Shown: positions 11,080 through 20,034 of the stretch, piece after piece
Numbering within the stretch: the stretch's first letter is position 1
Layout: the number at the start of each line of letters is the position of its first letter
Assembly (NCBI RefSeq): GCF_009812055.1
Contig: NZ_WQNH01000003.1
Location: forward strand, 124,001 to 188,000
DNA from: Chelativorans xinjiangensis
Lineage (GTDB): Bacteria > Pseudomonadota > Alphaproteobacteria > Rhizobiales > Rhizobiaceae
Length of the DNA stretch: 64,000 bases
Reading direction: 5' to 3'
Notes under the pieces: model-generated
Told to the model about the DNA's origin: nothing
Databases searched by the model: none
Seen by the model: only the letters and a program-made list of their open reading frames with translations
Position numbers and translations under genes: made by a program

Positions 11080-11589
11080 TCAGCTTCCCGCCCCGCCCAA
11101 CACCGTGACGGCGCGCCGGTTCTGCGACCAGCAGGAGATGTCGTCACAGACGGCCACCGGCCGCTCCTTGCCGTAGGAGATCGTGCGGATACGGTTCGCC
11201 GGCACGCCCTGCGACACCAGGAAATCGCGCACGGCAGCGGCGCGGCGGGCGCCCAGCGCCAGGTTGTATTCGCGCGTGCCGCGCTCGTCGGCATGGCCTT
11301 CCATGGTGATGGAGTGGGACGGATACTTGTTCAGCCACTGTGCCTGACGGGTAAGCGTGGCCTGCGCGTCCGAACGAATGACCGAGGAATCCGTATCGAA
11401 GAAGATGCGGTCGCCGACGCTGACCGTGAACTCCTGCGTGGAGCCTGGCGTTGCCGACCCCGCGCCCCCCAGGCCGAGTTCGGCCGCCGTGTTGGGAACC
11501 TGCTGCTGCGACCGACATCCGGCAACCGCAAGGGCGGCGAAAAGGGCGATGGCAACGGGATTTCTAGTCAGGGCTGCGATACGGCGCAT
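11080..11589 (-). CDS. pal: Peptidoglycan-associated lipoprotein Pal
   Basis: Outer-membrane lipoprotein that binds peptidoglycan and TolB. It has 169 residues with lipobox LAVAGC (Cys about 25) and a C-terminal OmpA-like domain with the peptidoglycan-contacting segment (HADERGTREYN, ALGARRA). The ATG chosen has AAGGAG 8 bases upstream; an in-frame GTG three codons earlier would lie directly against that site and is rejected. The gene is flanked by tolB and cpoB. Confidence 0.96.
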   Translation of the reverse strand: MRRIAALTRNPVAIALFAALAVAGCRSQQQVPNTAAELGLGGAGSATPGSTQEFTVSVGDRIFFDTDSSVIRSDAQATLTRQAQWLNKYPSHSITMEGHADERGTREYNLALGARRAAAVRDFLVSQGVPANRIRTISYGKERPVAVCDDISCWSQNRRAVTVLGGAGS

Positions 11590-11769
11590 TGCCGTCACTC
11601 CTTGGCATTCGAGTGGATTTCTTCAACACCTAGTAACCATGGTGCGGTTAACGCGCGCTCAAAAAACGAGGTTAACACTTCGTTGCTTTCGCTTTACCCC
11701 CGCCCGCACCACATTACAAAAGCCGTGATTCGGACGGTAGTGGCAAATGCGGCTGAAAGGCGGCGGAAA

Positions 11770-13086
11770 TCATTTCAGCAGTGGAGACCACGCCGGGTCG
11801 GAGCCGAAATTCGGTGTCGCCACCGGCTGCTCGTTGCGGCCCGTGAGGTCGATGGAATAGAGCTTCGGCCCAACCGCGCCGGCATCCTGGCGGAAGAACA
11901 TGATGACCCGGCCGTTGGGCGACCATGTCGGCCCTTCCTGCAGGAAGCCCGACGAGATGATCCGCTCGCCCGAGCCGTCGGTGCGCATCACGCCGATCTG
12001 GAAGTTCCCGCCGCTCTGCTTGGTGAAGGCGATGAGATCGCCGCGTGGCGACCAGACCGGCGTCGAGTAGCTGCCGTCGCCGAAGGAGATGCGGCGCTGG
12101 TTGCTGCCGTCGGCGCCCATGGCATAGATCTGCGCCCGCCCGCCGCGATCGGAGGTGAAGACCACCTGACTGCCGTCCGGCGAATAGGAAGGCGAGGTGT
12201 CGATGGCGTTGGTGTCGGTCAGCCGCGCCGTGTTCCGCGTCCTCAGGTCCATCGTGTAGATATTGGAATTGCCATCCTCGCGCAGCAGGCTCATGATGAC
12301 CTTGTCGCCGTTGGGCGAGAAGCGCGGGGCAAAGGTCATGCCGGGGAAGTTGCCCACCAGCTCGCGCTGACCCGTTTCGAGCTGCAGCAGATAAACCTGC
12401 GGATTGCCGCTCTCGTAGGACATGTAGGTGATTTCCTGACGCTGCGGCGAAAAGCGCGGCGTCAGCACGATCGAGCGACCGTCGGAGAGGTACTCGTGCC
12501 TGGCGCCGTCCTGGTCCATGATGGCAAGCCGCTTGACGCGGTTGTCCCGCGGCCCCGACTCGCTGACATAGACGATGCGGCTGTCGAAATAGCCCTTCTC
12601 GCCGGTGAACTGCTCGTAGATCGTGTCGGCGATGATGTGCGCGACGCGGCGCCAGTTGTCCTGGTTGGCGAAGAGCTGCTCACCCGAGAGCTGCCGGCCC
12701 GCGAAGGTATCCCACACGCGGAACTCCACGCGCAGCCGGCCGTCCGGCTCCTGCGTCACGCGTCCTGTCACCACTGCCTGGGCGTTGATGACCCTCCAAT
12801 CCTCGAAACGCGGCGTCACGTCGGGGTTGGATATCTTCTCGATGAAGGCGTTCTTCTCGATCGGCGCGAAGAGGCCCGAACGCCTGAGATCGGCAGAAAT
12901 GACGCCAGCGATCTCGACGCCCATCGCATCGCCCGACAGAAAATCGGTGATGGCGATCGGCACCGGCTCGACGACACCCTTGTTGATGTCGATTTCGACC
13001 AGCGCCCGCGCCGGGACGACCGCCAGCGCGGCAATGCCTGCGACGAGTGCCACAACGGCGAGGGTCGTTTTCACGAATTTCCGCAT
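11770..13086 (-). CDS. tolB: Tol-Pal system protein TolB
   Basis: Periplasmic protein linking TolA and Pal. In 438 residues it has a signal peptide (about 1-29, VVPARA), an N-terminal TolB domain, and a C-terminal six-bladed beta-propeller visible as repeated PD40-type units ([42 protein letters not shown]). It is complete and follows tolA by 49 bp on the same strand. Confidence 0.97.
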   Translation of the reverse strand: MRKFVKTTLAVVALVAGIAALAVVPARALVEIDINKGVVEPVPIAITDFLSGDAMGVEIAGVISADLRRSGLFAPIEKNAFIEKISNPDVTPRFEDWRVINAQAVVTGRVTQEPDGRLRVEFRVWDTFAGRQLSGEQLFANQDNWRRVAHIIADTIYEQFTGEKGYFDSRIVYVSESGPRDNRVKRLAIMDQDGARHEYLSDGRSIVLTPRFSPQRQEITYMSYESGNPQVYLLQLETGQRELVGNFPGMTFAPRFSPNGDKVIMSLLREDGNSNIYTMDLRTRNTARLTDTNAIDTSPSYSPDGSQVVFTSDRGGRAQIYAMGADGSNQRRISFGDGSYSTPVWSPRGDLIAFTKQSGGNFQIGVMRTDGSGERIISSGFLQEGPTWSPNGRVIMFFRQDAGAVGPKLYSIDLTGRNEQPVATPNFGSDPAWSPLLK

Positions 13087-13135
13087 CAGCTCATGCCTCT
13101 TGAATTCTCGGGTAGGCGCCCGGTACGGGCTTGCG

Positions 13136-14185
13136 TCAGAACATATCCGTGGGGTCGAAATTCATCTTCATCTCGGCCCAGGCGTTGTATTTTTCGGCGG
13201 GCAGGTTGTAAGGCTGGCACCGCAGGATAGCACGCCGTGCCGAGTCGGCTACCGCGCGCTCCACGCTTGAGCTGACGCTGGAAACGATCTCGGGGTTGCC
13301 TTCGACCGCACCGCTTGGGTCCAGTCGGAACTGGATCGAAATCCTCACGCCTTCCAGGCCCATGGCGCCCGCCGGCACCTGCCAGCATTGCTCCATTTTC
13401 CGGCGAATAGCGTCCTCTTCGCTCTGCGTCAGCGTCTCACCGGCGGTCGTGCGCTCGCCCCCGAGCGCTGCTTCTTCCGTGGAGCGCTTGGCACCGCCGC
13501 CGGAAGCCTGCTCCTTGTTCAGGAGCGCTGCAACCTGATCGAACAGCTCGTCATCCTTCTCCTCGCTCCTCGCCTGCTCGCGCGCCGTCGGCTTTTCCGT
13601 CTCCTTGCGTTCCGGCGCCTTGGCCGTCTGCGCCTTCGGCGGCTGCGGACGCGCCCGCGGCACGGGGGCCGATTGGGGCAGGCTCACGCTTTCGTCTTCC
13701 GTGTTCTCCGCCACCAGGGGCTCTTCGGCCGGCTCCGGCGTGACTTCCTGTCGAGGCTGCGGCTCCGGCTCGCGCTCGGTGGCCGGCGCGGGCACATCTT
13801 CAGCTTCTGCCTGCTGCGTCTCCTCGACGGGTTTCTCCACGGGCTTCGGCTGGGGCTCGGGGCCCGGAGGCGGTTCGGCCGTCCGCTCCACCGGTTTCGG
13901 CTTCGCCTCCGGCGTGGGCGGCGTCTTCTGATCCGTATCCGCCTCGCCTACCTTCTGCGCATTCTCCACCGGGTCGGGACGCTTGGTCGGCGTCGGAGTA
14001 GGCTTCTCCAACGGCGCTTTTTTGTCGCCTTCCTGAACCTGTGAGAAGCTGTCGACGGGAACGATGTCGACCGGCAGCGCCTCGACATCGGCCACTTCAT
14101 AGGCGCGCGGCGCCGACAACGAGAATATCCCGAAGCCGAGAAGCACCGCGTGCATCGTGACCGATGTGACGAGACCGGTCTTCAT
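13136..14185 (-). CDS. tolA: Cell envelope integrity protein TolA
   Basis: Inner-membrane anchored, periplasm-spanning link of the Tol-Pal motor. In 349 residues it has one N-terminal transmembrane helix (about 5-25), a long Pro/Glu/Lys-rich extended region (about 45-230), and a C-terminal TolA/TonB-like domain carrying the conserved CWQVPAGA region. It starts 5 bp after tolR ends. The low-complexity middle is typical for alphaproteobacterial TolA. Confidence 0.92.
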   Translation of the reverse strand: MKTGLVTSVTMHAVLLGFGIFSLSAPRAYEVADVEALPVDIVPVDSFSQVQEGDKKAPLEKPTPTPTKRPDPVENAQKVGEADTDQKTPPTPEAKPKPVERTAEPPPGPEPQPKPVEKPVEETQQAEAEDVPAPATEREPEPQPRQEVTPEPAEEPLVAENTEDESVSLPQSAPVPRARPQPPKAQTAKAPERKETEKPTAREQARSEEKDDELFDQVAALLNKEQASGGGAKRSTEEAALGGERTTAGETLTQSEEDAIRRKMEQCWQVPAGAMGLEGVRISIQFRLDPSGAVEGNPEIVSSVSSSVERAVADSARRAILRCQPYNLPAEKYNAWAEMKMNFDPTDMF

Positions 14186-14190
14186 GAAGA

Positions 14191-14643
14191 TCAGCTGTCC
14201 TGTTCCTGCAAGGTGACGAGGCCGAGATTGCGGAAGCCGGCGGCCGAGATGCGCGCCATTACCCGCATCACCGTGCCGTAATCCGCGGACCTGTCGCCGC
14301 GCACATAGATGCGCTCGTCATAACCGGCCTGGGCGATGGCCTCCAGCTTCGGCACCACCTCGTCGATCGGGATCTCTGTTTCCTGGAGATAGATCAGCCC
14401 CTCGTTGTTGACCGATATGGTGATCGGCGTCGTTTCGGAATTCAACGCCCTGGCCTGCGTCTCGGGCAGGTCGATGGGCACGCCGACCGTCAAAAGCGGA
14501 GCGGCCACCATGAAGATGATGAGCAGCACCAGCATCACGTCAACGAAGGGCGTGACGTTGATTTCCGACATCAGAGCGTGCCGGCGCCCGCGGCGCCTGC
14601 GCCCGTTTCCGCCCCCGCGGGCCGAGGAAACCGACATGGCCAT
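14191..14643 (-). CDS. tolR: Tol-Pal proton channel subunit TolR
   Basis: ExbD/TolR family protein of 150 residues with a basic N-terminus, one transmembrane helix and a periplasmic domain. The conserved proton-path aspartate is in the membrane segment FVDVMLVLLIIF, about residue 34. Its ATG overlaps the tolQ stop (ATGA), so the two channel subunits are translationally coupled. Confidence 0.96.
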   Translation of the reverse strand: MAMSVSSARGGGNGRRRRGRRHALMSEINVTPFVDVMLVLLIIFMVAAPLLTVGVPIDLPETQARALNSETTPITISVNNEGLIYLQETEIPIDEVVPKLEAIAQAGYDERIYVRGDRSADYGTVMRVMARISAAGFRNLGLVTLQEQDS

Positions 14644-15371
14644 CAGGCGTACTCCTCTGTCCTTTGCTTCGGCGCAGCTTTCTCATCGATTTGCCGCGAC
14701 AGTATGGCGGAGAACTCATCGGCGAAGCCTTCCATCCTGGAAGCCAGCTTTCCGGCGTCGGATGTCAGCTTGTTGTAGGCGATGACCGCGGGAATAGCCG
14801 CCAGAAGCCCCATGGCGGTGGCCAGCAGCGCCTCGGCGATACCCGGCGCCACCACGGCGAGGTTGGTGGACTTGGAGCCGGCGATGGCCTGGAAAGAGGT
14901 CATGATACCCACCACCGTGCCGAACAGGCCGATGAAGGGTGCCGAGGAGCCGATCGAAGCGAGGAAGCCGAGCTTGCCTTCGAGCCGCTCCATCTCGCGC
15001 GTCAGCGCCAGGTCCATGGCCTTGTCGACACGCGTCTGCAGGCCGAGCGGCGAGCGCGCACCCTTCTCGAAACTCTTCTTCCATTCGCGCATGGCCGCCA
15101 CGAAGATCGAGCCCATGCCCGCCGTCTTGCGCTCCGAGAGCGAGCGGTAGAGCTCCTCCAGCGACTGCCCGGACCAGAACACCTGCTCGAAGCGGTTGAG
15201 CGCAACACGCATGCGCGCATAGGCAACCGTTTTGTCGACGATGATGGCCCAGGTCCAGATGGAGGCGCCGAGAAGGCCGATCATCACCAGCTTGACGACC
15301 CATCCTGCCTGCCAGAACAGCGCCCAGATGGACAAATCCCCACCCGGCGCGGTGAGCGCTACACTTTCCAT
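14643..15371 (-). CDS. tolQ: Tol-Pal proton channel subunit TolQ
   Basis: MotA/TolQ/ExbB family proton channel that energises TolA. It has 242 residues with three transmembrane helices, the last two bracketing the conserved segments GLFGTVVGIMTSF and ALLATAMGLLAAIPAV. ATG at 15371 is chosen over a TTG two codons earlier because GAGGAT lies at suitable spacing. It is the first gene of tolQRAB-pal-cpoB, 257 bp from ybgC, which lies upstream on the same strand. Confidence 0.96.
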   Translation of the reverse strand: MESVALTAPGGDLSIWALFWQAGWVVKLVMIGLLGASIWTWAIIVDKTVAYARMRVALNRFEQVFWSGQSLEELYRSLSERKTAGMGSIFVAAMREWKKSFEKGARSPLGLQTRVDKAMDLALTREMERLEGKLGFLASIGSSAPFIGLFGTVVGIMTSFQAIAGSKSTNLAVVAPGIAEALLATAMGLLAAIPAVIAYNKLTSDAGKLASRMEGFADEFSAILSRQIDEKAAPKQRTEEYA

Positions 15372-15556
15372 GGACAAACATCCTCGTAAAATCTGGGCAG
15401 CATCTGTGCCGATCCGTCCCGCCCGCGTGGCCGCGTCACCCCAATGAAGCCGCAGCGCCCCCCGCGAGCTTTCATTCGCGCCTTTTTCCGGGAAATTTTG
15501 GTCAAAGGAAGGCGCGCGTGCCGCTGGTTATGCCTAGATCATATGGGGAGTCATGG

Positions 15557-15571
15557 TTAACGGTGTATTAC
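15557..15571. promoter_or_regulatory. Near-match CtrA-type box
   Basis: TTAA-CGGTGTA-TTAC, one base from the full motif, in the 257-bp gap upstream of tolQ (about 190 bp before its start). The match is imperfect and the distance long, so this is only a candidate. Confidence 0.25.
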
Positions 15572-15628
15572 GGATAAACCGATAATTGTCGGAAATCGCA
15601 ATTATTCAAGGGCCTGTGCACCCGCACC

Positions 15629-16099
15629 TTACTCTGGACGGCGCAGAAAAGCCGCCGCCCACTCCTTGGGAAAACGTCGCGGCTTGCCCGAAACGCCGAT
15701 AATCGCCGCCTCCACCCGCGCCTCCACCAAGAGTTCGCCATCGCGCGAAAGCTGCTGCGCCATGAAGATGCGCGCGCCGGAAATCCGCTCTACCCGCGTA
15801 TCCACGGTCACGATGTCGTCGATGCGGGCGGGCTGACGGAACTCGATATCCATGCGCCGCACCACCCAGGAAAGCCGCTCCCCATGCTTGCCGTGCGCAA
15901 GCTCGGTGTGGTGGACACCGGCCAGACGCAGGAAATCCGAGCGCCCACGCTCCAGGAATTCGAGATAACGCGCGTGATAGACGACGCCGGTGAAATCCGT
16001 ATCGGCGAAATAGATGCGCGCCTGCAGGCGATGACCCTCGGGCGTAAGCTGGCCGCTGAGGCCGGCGATCAGCGCGTCGTTGCGGTCGGCGTCGGACAA
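15629..16099 (-). CDS. ybgC: Acyl-CoA thioesterase YbgC
   Basis: Hot-dog fold thioesterase of 156 residues; 4-hydroxybenzoyl-CoA thioesterase-like family with the active-site motif YFADTDFTGVVYHARY near residues 30-45. It is usually found next to tolQ. The start is a TTG preceded by AGGAGGAA about 9-11 bases upstream, inside the end of ruvB; no better ATG exists near the expected N-terminus. It is 6 bp after ruvB on the same strand, so probably the tail of the ruv operon. Confidence 0.93.
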   Translation of the reverse strand: MSDADRNDALIAGLSGQLTPEGHRLQARIYFADTDFTGVVYHARYLEFLERGRSDFLRLAGVHHTELAHGKHGERLSWVVRRMDIEFRQPARIDDIVTVDTRVERISGARIFMAQQLSRDGELLVEARVEAAIIGVSGKPRRFPKEWAAAFLRRPE

Positions 16100-16105
16100 G
16101 GACTG

Positions 16106-17146
16106 CTATTCCTCCTCCTGGAACAGGCTGATCTGCGCCTGTGTCAGCTCCTTCGGCGCCGTCAGCCCCAGATGTTTCCACGCCCGCGCCGCCAGCACGC
16201 GCCCGCGCGGCGTCCGCTGGATGAAGCCCTGCTGGATGAGATAGGGCTCGATGATGTCCTCGATGGCATCGCGCGGCTCGGAAAGACCTGCCGCGATGGT
16301 GTCGATGCCGACAGGCCCGCCGCCGAAGTTCTCGACGATCATGGTGAGGTAGCGCCGGTCGAGCTGGTCGAGGCCGAGCGCATCCACCTCCAGCCGCGAC
16401 AGCGCCTCGTCGGCCACCTTGCGCGTCACCTTCTCCGCGCCCGCGACGGAGGCGAAGTCGCGCACCCGACGCAGGAGCCTGCCGGCGATGCGCGGCGTGC
16501 CGCGGGCGCGCCGGGCAATCTCCTCCGACCCGTCCTCGGTCAAGGGCAGACCGAGAATGCGCGCCCCGCGGGTGACGATCGCCTGCAACTCCTCCACCGT
16601 GTAGAACTCCAAACGCACGGGAATGCCGAAACGGTCGCGCAACGGTGTGGTGAGCAATCCGAGCCGCGTCGTCGCCGCCACCAGGGTGAACTTCGCAAGA
16701 TCGATCTTCACCGAGCGCGCCGCCGGCCCCTCGCCGATGATGAGGTCGAGCTGGTAGTCCTCCATCGCCGGATAGAGGATCTCCTCCACCGCCGGGTTGA
16801 GCCGGTGGATCTCGTCGATGAAGAGCACGTCGCGCTCTTCCAGGTTGGTGAGCAACGCCGCCAGATCGCCCGCCCTGGCGATCACCGGACCCGACGTCGC
16901 GCGGAAGTTGACGCCGAGTTCGCGCGCCATGATCTGCGCCAGCGTCGTCTTGCCGAGCCCCGGCGGCCCAACGAAGAGCACATGGTCCAGCGCTTCCCCG
17001 CGCCCACGCGCCGCCTCCACGAACACCTTGAGGTTCGCCCGCGCCGCCCTCTGTCCGACGAACTCGTCGAGCGTCTGCGGCCGCATGGTGGTGTCGACAT
17101 CCTCGCCGCGCTTGTCGGAGGAGATGAGGCGGTCGGCCTCGCTCAT
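16106..17146 (-). CDS. ruvB: Holliday junction helicase RuvB
   Basis: AAA+ motor that drives branch migration with RuvA. In 346 residues it has Walker [12 protein letters not shown] (about 58-68), Walker B FIDEIHR, sensor ATTRLG, and a C-terminal winged-helix domain (QRTPRGR). Its ATG overlaps the stop of the PIN toxin gene (ATGA). Translation is therefore coupled to a toxin gene instead of directly to ruvA, which is unusual for this operon. Confidence 0.98.
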   Translation of the reverse strand: MSEADRLISSDKRGEDVDTTMRPQTLDEFVGQRAARANLKVFVEAARGRGEALDHVLFVGPPGLGKTTLAQIMARELGVNFRATSGPVIARAGDLAALLTNLEERDVLFIDEIHRLNPAVEEILYPAMEDYQLDLIIGEGPAARSVKIDLAKFTLVAATTRLGLLTTPLRDRFGIPVRLEFYTVEELQAIVTRGARILGLPLTEDGSEEIARRARGTPRIAGRLLRRVRDFASVAGAEKVTRKVADEALSRLEVDALGLDQLDRRYLTMIVENFGGGPVGIDTIAAGLSEPRDAIEDIIEPYLIQQGFIQRTPRGRVLAARAWKHLGLTAPKELTQAQISLFQEEE

Positions 17147-17541
17147 GAAAGAAGCTCCATGCCGGGGACGCGGTTTGCGGCCTTTTTGTCGAAGGTCACG
17201 GTGTGCGAGCAGCCCGCGCTCAGCGCCGCGCTTGCGATGAGGTGATCCGCGATATCGGAAGAAGACGGGTCTCCCGCTTCCAACACTTCTGCCAGCCGTT
17301 CGCCGTACTGGAACGTGAACTCGGCGCTTGCCACCATCTGACGAAGAGCGTCAAGCACGGCCTGACGCGAATAGCCGAATCGCCGCCTTAGCACCCAAAG
17401 CGCCTCGAGCAGCACCACGGTGCTCACGAAGACCGGATCGGCCCCGCTTCGCTGGGCGAAGAAATGGCGCACAGCATCCGCCTGACTGGCGTTGTCGGCA
17501 ACAAGAAGCCTCACCAGTACATTTGTATCGATGCCGATCAC
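17143..17541 (-). CDS. vapC: PIN-domain toxin, VapC family
   Basis: Predicted ribonuclease of 132 residues. The PIN acidic residues are visible: Asp5 in VIGIDTNVL, Glu in LLEALW, Asp in DIADHLI and Asp in TFDKKAA. The GTG start overlaps the antitoxin stop (GTGA) and its own stop overlaps the ruvB start (ATGA), so the gene is coupled at both ends. The open frame extends six codons further upstream, but GTG at 17541 gives the standard PIN N-terminus. It sits with its antitoxin inside ruvC-ruvA-ruvB. Confidence 0.9.
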   Translation of the reverse strand: MIGIDTNVLVRLLVADNASQADAVRHFFAQRSGADPVFVSTVVLLEALWVLRRRFGYSRQAVLDALRQMVASAEFTFQYGERLAEVLEAGDPSSSDIADHLIASAALSAGCSHTVTFDKKAANRVPGMELLS

Positions 17542-17834
17542 TCGATCCCCTTGCGCCACTCACGCATGATGCGCTCGTCCTCTTCAGCGGCAGCTTCCTG
17601 GGCAGCCTCCTCGATCGCCCGCTCCAACTCTTCGTCGTTCAGCGTCACGTGGTTGGGCGCCGGACCGAGAATACCTAAGAGATCGACGGCCCTGACGTTG
17701 CGTGGCTTGACCCAGGTCTTCCCGTTCTCCTCGATGAATTCGATCCGATCCCCCGGTTTCAAGCCGTACCGATCGCGAACTTCCTTGGGCAAGGTGACCT
17801 GTCCCTTGGCAGTGATTTTTGCCAGCACACCCAT
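17538..17834 (-). CDS. vapB: AbrB-type antitoxin, VapB/MazE-like
   Basis: 98 residues: an N-terminal swapped-hairpin AbrB/SpoVT DNA-binding domain (AKITAKGQVTLPKEVRDR, then LKPGDRIEF) and an acidic helical tail (residues about 65-98) of the kind that neutralises the toxin. It has a good ribosome site (GGAAAG) and is coupled to the PIN toxin by GTGA. Between it and ruvA lies a repeated TTCCTTAC/GTAAGGAA operator, so it probably represses its own promoter, which also feeds ruvB. Confidence 0.9.
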   Translation of the reverse strand: MGVLAKITAKGQVTLPKEVRDRYGLKPGDRIEFIEENGKTWVKPRNVRAVDLLGILGPAPNHVTLNDEELERAIEEAAQEAAAEEDERIMREWRKGIE

Positions 17835-17836
17835 CT

Positions 17837-17884
17837 TTCCTTACCTTATCGATATTCCTTACCAATGAAAATAGTAAGGAATAT
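17837..17884 (-). promoter_or_regulatory. Operator and promoter of the ruv-embedded TA module
   Basis: Perfect 11-bp inverted repeat ATATTCCTTAC (17852-17862) / GTAAGGAATAT (17874-17884) with an 11-nt spacer. A third copy in direct orientation, TTCCTTACC at 17837-17845, is 18 bp from the one at 17855-17863. On the minus strand a weak promoter (TTGTAA at 17891-17896, 17 bp, TATTTT at 17868-17873) has its -10 inside the palindrome. This is the geometry expected for autorepression by the AbrB-type antitoxin. Confidence 0.7.
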
Positions 17885-17899
17885 GCGGCATTACAAGGC

Positions 17900-18520
17900 T
17901 CACCGCGCCAGTTCCCTCAGCCCCAGCCGGATCAGCGTGCCCGCCTCCGCGCCCTCGCCGGCCGTCTTAAGCGCCGCAGCCACCGCATTCGCCGCCACAT
18001 CACGCGAATAGCCGAGATTGGCGAGCGCGGAGACCGCGTCGGAGACGGGCGCCGAGGCAACACCCTCGCCGAGCTCCTGCTTGAGCCCGATGGTACCCAT
18101 CGCCTCGCCCGCATAGGCCGGCGCCTTGCTTTTCAGTTCCGTCACGATGCGCTCGGCTACCTTCTTGCCGACGCCCGGCGCCCGCGCCACCATCGCCACG
18201 TCCTTGAGGGCGATGGCGTTGGCAAGCTCTGCCGCGGACAGCGTCGACAGCACCGACAGCGCCACCTTCGCCCCCACACCCTGCACGTTGTTTTGCAACA
18301 GGCGGAACCACTCGCGCTCCAGCGCCGTGCGGAAGCCGTAGAGGCGGATCATGTCCTCGCGCACATAGGTCTCGATGAACAGCGTCACAGCCGTGCCGAC
18401 GCCGTCCAGGCCCGCAAGCGTGCGCGCCGGGCAATAGGCCACGTAGCCGACGCCGCCGACGTCGACGATGCAGTGATCCTCGCCCATCTCGTCGACGATG
18501 CCCTTCAGCTTGCCGATCAT
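17900..18520 (-). CDS. ruvA: Holliday junction protein RuvA
   Basis: Tetrameric junction-binding protein that loads RuvB. It has 206 residues: an N-terminal OB fold ([11 protein letters not shown]), two helix-hairpin-helix motifs ([28 protein letters not shown]), and a C-terminal RuvB-contacting domain ending RLGLRELAR. The frame is open upstream, but the start at MIGKLKG overlaps the ruvC stop (ATGA) and matches all RuvA proteins. Confidence 0.97.
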   Translation of the reverse strand: MIGKLKGIVDEMGEDHCIVDVGGVGYVAYCPARTLAGLDGVGTAVTLFIETYVREDMIRLYGFRTALEREWFRLLQNNVQGVGAKVALSVLSTLSAAELANAIALKDVAMVARAPGVGKKVAERIVTELKSKAPAYAGEAMGTIGLKQELGEGVASAPVSDAVSALANLGYSRDVAANAVAAALKTAGEGAEAGTLIRLGLRELAR

Positions 18521-19032
18521 TTTACCGCTTCCAGCGCCAGGCGGGAGACGACCGACTGCCGGTGATGGGCGTGGCAGATGGCAATGGCGATGGCGTCCGC
18601 CGCGTCGTCGGTATCGAATTGCGCTTTCGGCATCAGCACTTTCACCATCATGTGGATCTGCTTCTTGTCGCCGTGGCCGACGCCGATCACCGCCTTCTTG
18701 ACCGCATTCGGCGCATACTCGGCCACCCGCAGGCCGGCGCGTGCCGGCACCAGCATGGCGATGCCGCGCGCCTGGCCGAGCTTCAGCGTTGCGGCCGCAT
18801 CCTTGTTGACAAAAGTCGCCTCCACCGCAGCCTCCTCCGGCATGTGCGCATGCAATATGCCGGAGAGGCCGTCGTGAAGCTGGCACAACCGCGTGGCGAG
18901 ATCGGTTTTCTCATCCGAGCGCACGGTGCCCGCCGCCACGAAACGCAGCGAGTTACCCAGCGTCTCGATGATTGCCCAGCCGGTGCGCCTCAGCCCCGGG
19001 TCGATGCCAATGATGCGAATCGCGCCTGCCAT
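18517..19032 (-). CDS. ruvC: Holliday junction resolvase RuvC
   Basis: Endonuclease that resolves Holliday junctions, 171 residues. The first catalytic Asp is in [13 protein letters not shown], followed by Glu in the [10 protein letters not shown] region and the C-terminal acidic cluster in [16 protein letters not shown]. The ATG at MAGAIRII is chosen on length; the open frame extends 26 codons upstream with no family similarity. First gene of the ruv operon. Confidence 0.96.
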   Translation of the reverse strand: MAGAIRIIGIDPGLRRTGWAIIETLGNSLRFVAAGTVRSDEKTDLATRLCQLHDGLSGILHAHMPEEAAVEATFVNKDAAATLKLGQARGIAMLVPARAGLRVAEYAPNAVKKAVIGVGHGDKKQIHMMVKVLMPKAQFDTDDAADAIAIAICHAHHRQSVVSRLALEAVK

Positions 19033-19164
19033 GGCACTACCATAGCCGCCGCCAGGCCTGTTGCCATCAACCAACGCTGCGAACAGGAACAATGGGAAGA
19101 AAAATCGCACAGCAGACGGCGTGGGCAGGGCAGCAATAGGCGCCCTTGCCGCCTGAGGACTGAC

Positions 19165-19695
19165 TCAACCGCGCCCGAAGGCGGTTTGCAGAAGGGTGAT
19201 CTGATCGGAAACGGGGTTGACCGCGAAGAGCTCATCGAAAGGCCGCTCCGCTTCCGGACCGTAGATTTCCTCGTCCATGCGCCGCACCAGCGCCTCCAGC
19301 CGCAGCGAGCGCCGCACCAGGCTGCGAAAAGCCTCGGGCAGCTCGGCCCAGCCCGGCGTATCCTCGTGGACGGAGGCGGTGTCGAGCCGTACCTTTGCCT
19401 TCTCGACCGCGACCTGTTCCCGCGTCATCTCGCCGGAGTTGGCAGCCCTTTGCAGCAGCAGCCACGAGGCAAGCTGCATGAGTCGCGTCGTCAGGCGCAT
19501 TGATTCAGCCGCATAGAGCCCTGCCGCGGCCCGCGGCAGCTCCTTGGCGGCCAGGCGCCCGTCGCCATCGAGATATTCGGCCGCCTCTTCGACCAGCCCC
19601 ATGCCCTCGTTGTAGAGCGGCTTGAATGAATGGGAGAAAACCCGCCTCTCGGCCAACTTGACCATGTTGGCGCTGCCCGTACTGCCCGTGATCAT
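19165..19695 (-). CDS. rcdA: DUF1465 protein, RcdA-like CtrA-degradation factor
   Basis: A 176-residue, mostly helical protein of the DUF1465/RcdA family. The family signature FKPLYNEGMGLVEEAAEYLDG is split here as FSHSFKPLYNEGM (about 20-32) and LVEEAAEYLDG. In Caulobacter RcdA is an adaptor that brings CtrA and other substrates to the ClpXP protease with CpdR and PopA, and has the same length. Whether it does so here is inference. The start is uncertain: ATG at 19695 or 19665, neither with a clear ribosome site. A perfect CtrA-type box is about 115 bp upstream, suggesting feedback. Confidence 0.75.
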   Translation of the reverse strand: MITGSTGSANMVKLAERRVFSHSFKPLYNEGMGLVEEAAEYLDGDGRLAAKELPRAAAGLYAAESMRLTTRLMQLASWLLLQRAANSGEMTREQVAVEKAKVRLDTASVHEDTPGWAELPEAFRSLVRRSLRLEALVRRMDEEIYGPEAERPFDELFAVNPVSDQITLLQTAFGRG

Positions 19696-19802
19696 GCGTA
19701 TCACGCCCCAATCCCAACGCGCCCGATCCGGCGCATGTCCATCTTTATTGCCTTCTTGAGAGCTGAAAATGCGCCTTGAAAAGCCTGAACGCAAGCCCTC
19801 GC

Positions 19803-19817
19803 TTAATAAAGCGTTAA
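19803..19817. promoter_or_regulatory. CtrA-type box TTAA-N7-TTAA
   Basis: Perfect TTAA-TAAAGCG-TTAA about 115 bp before the rcdA-like start and between it and the upstream terminator (19853-19877). It is placed to control the rcdA-like gene. Confidence 0.6.
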
Positions 19818-19852
19818 CGGCCGATTCCGGCGAAAATAGCGATGACTGAAAC

Positions 19853-19877
19853 AAAAAAAGAGCCGCGGTTGCGGCTC
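19853..19877 (-). terminator. Intrinsic terminator
   Basis: 7-bp stem GAGCCGC/GCGGCTC (19860-19866 with 19871-19877), 4-nt loop, followed on the minus strand by seven T residues (19853-19859). It ends either read-through from the acyl-CoA synthetase gene, whose stop is 158 bp upstream, or a separate short transcript starting in the gap. Confidence 0.9.
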
Positions 19878-19940
19878 TCAGGAGTTTAACAGGGAGGCGT
19901 CAAACAGAATGGCTCCAGCCACTCGGTAAGAATCCAGATC
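19853..19940 (-). ncRNA. Candidate CtrA-linked small RNA
   Basis: The 339-bp stretch between the acyl-CoA synthetase and rcdA-like genes has no coding frame of note. Its minus strand reads: CtrA-type box (19972-19986), small hairpin CCAG/CTGG (19934-19945), weak TGGC/GCCA hairpin (19910-19921), unpaired CCTCCC (complement of 19892-19897) and CTCCT, then a strong terminator. A short transcript with exposed anti-Shine-Dalgarno stretches is the usual form of trans-acting sRNAs in Hyphomicrobiales. The 5' end is a guess and I see no convincing -10. Confidence 0.4.
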
Positions 19941-19971
19941 ACTGGATAAACACAGTAAACACCCGTAAAGC

Positions 19972-19986
19972 TTAACAGGAGGTTAA
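19972..19986. promoter_or_regulatory. CtrA-type box TTAA-N7-TTAA
   Basis: Perfect TTAA-CAGGAGG-TTAA, 49 bp past the acyl-CoA synthetase stop and about 95 bp before the strong terminator. It is too far from rcdA (about 280 bp, with the terminator between) to be a simple rcdA promoter element, hence the small-RNA suggestion. Confidence 0.55.
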
Positions 19987-20034
19987 CGAAGTTGCGGATC
20001 TTCGATTAAAAACCATGGGAAAATGTCCTCCTCC

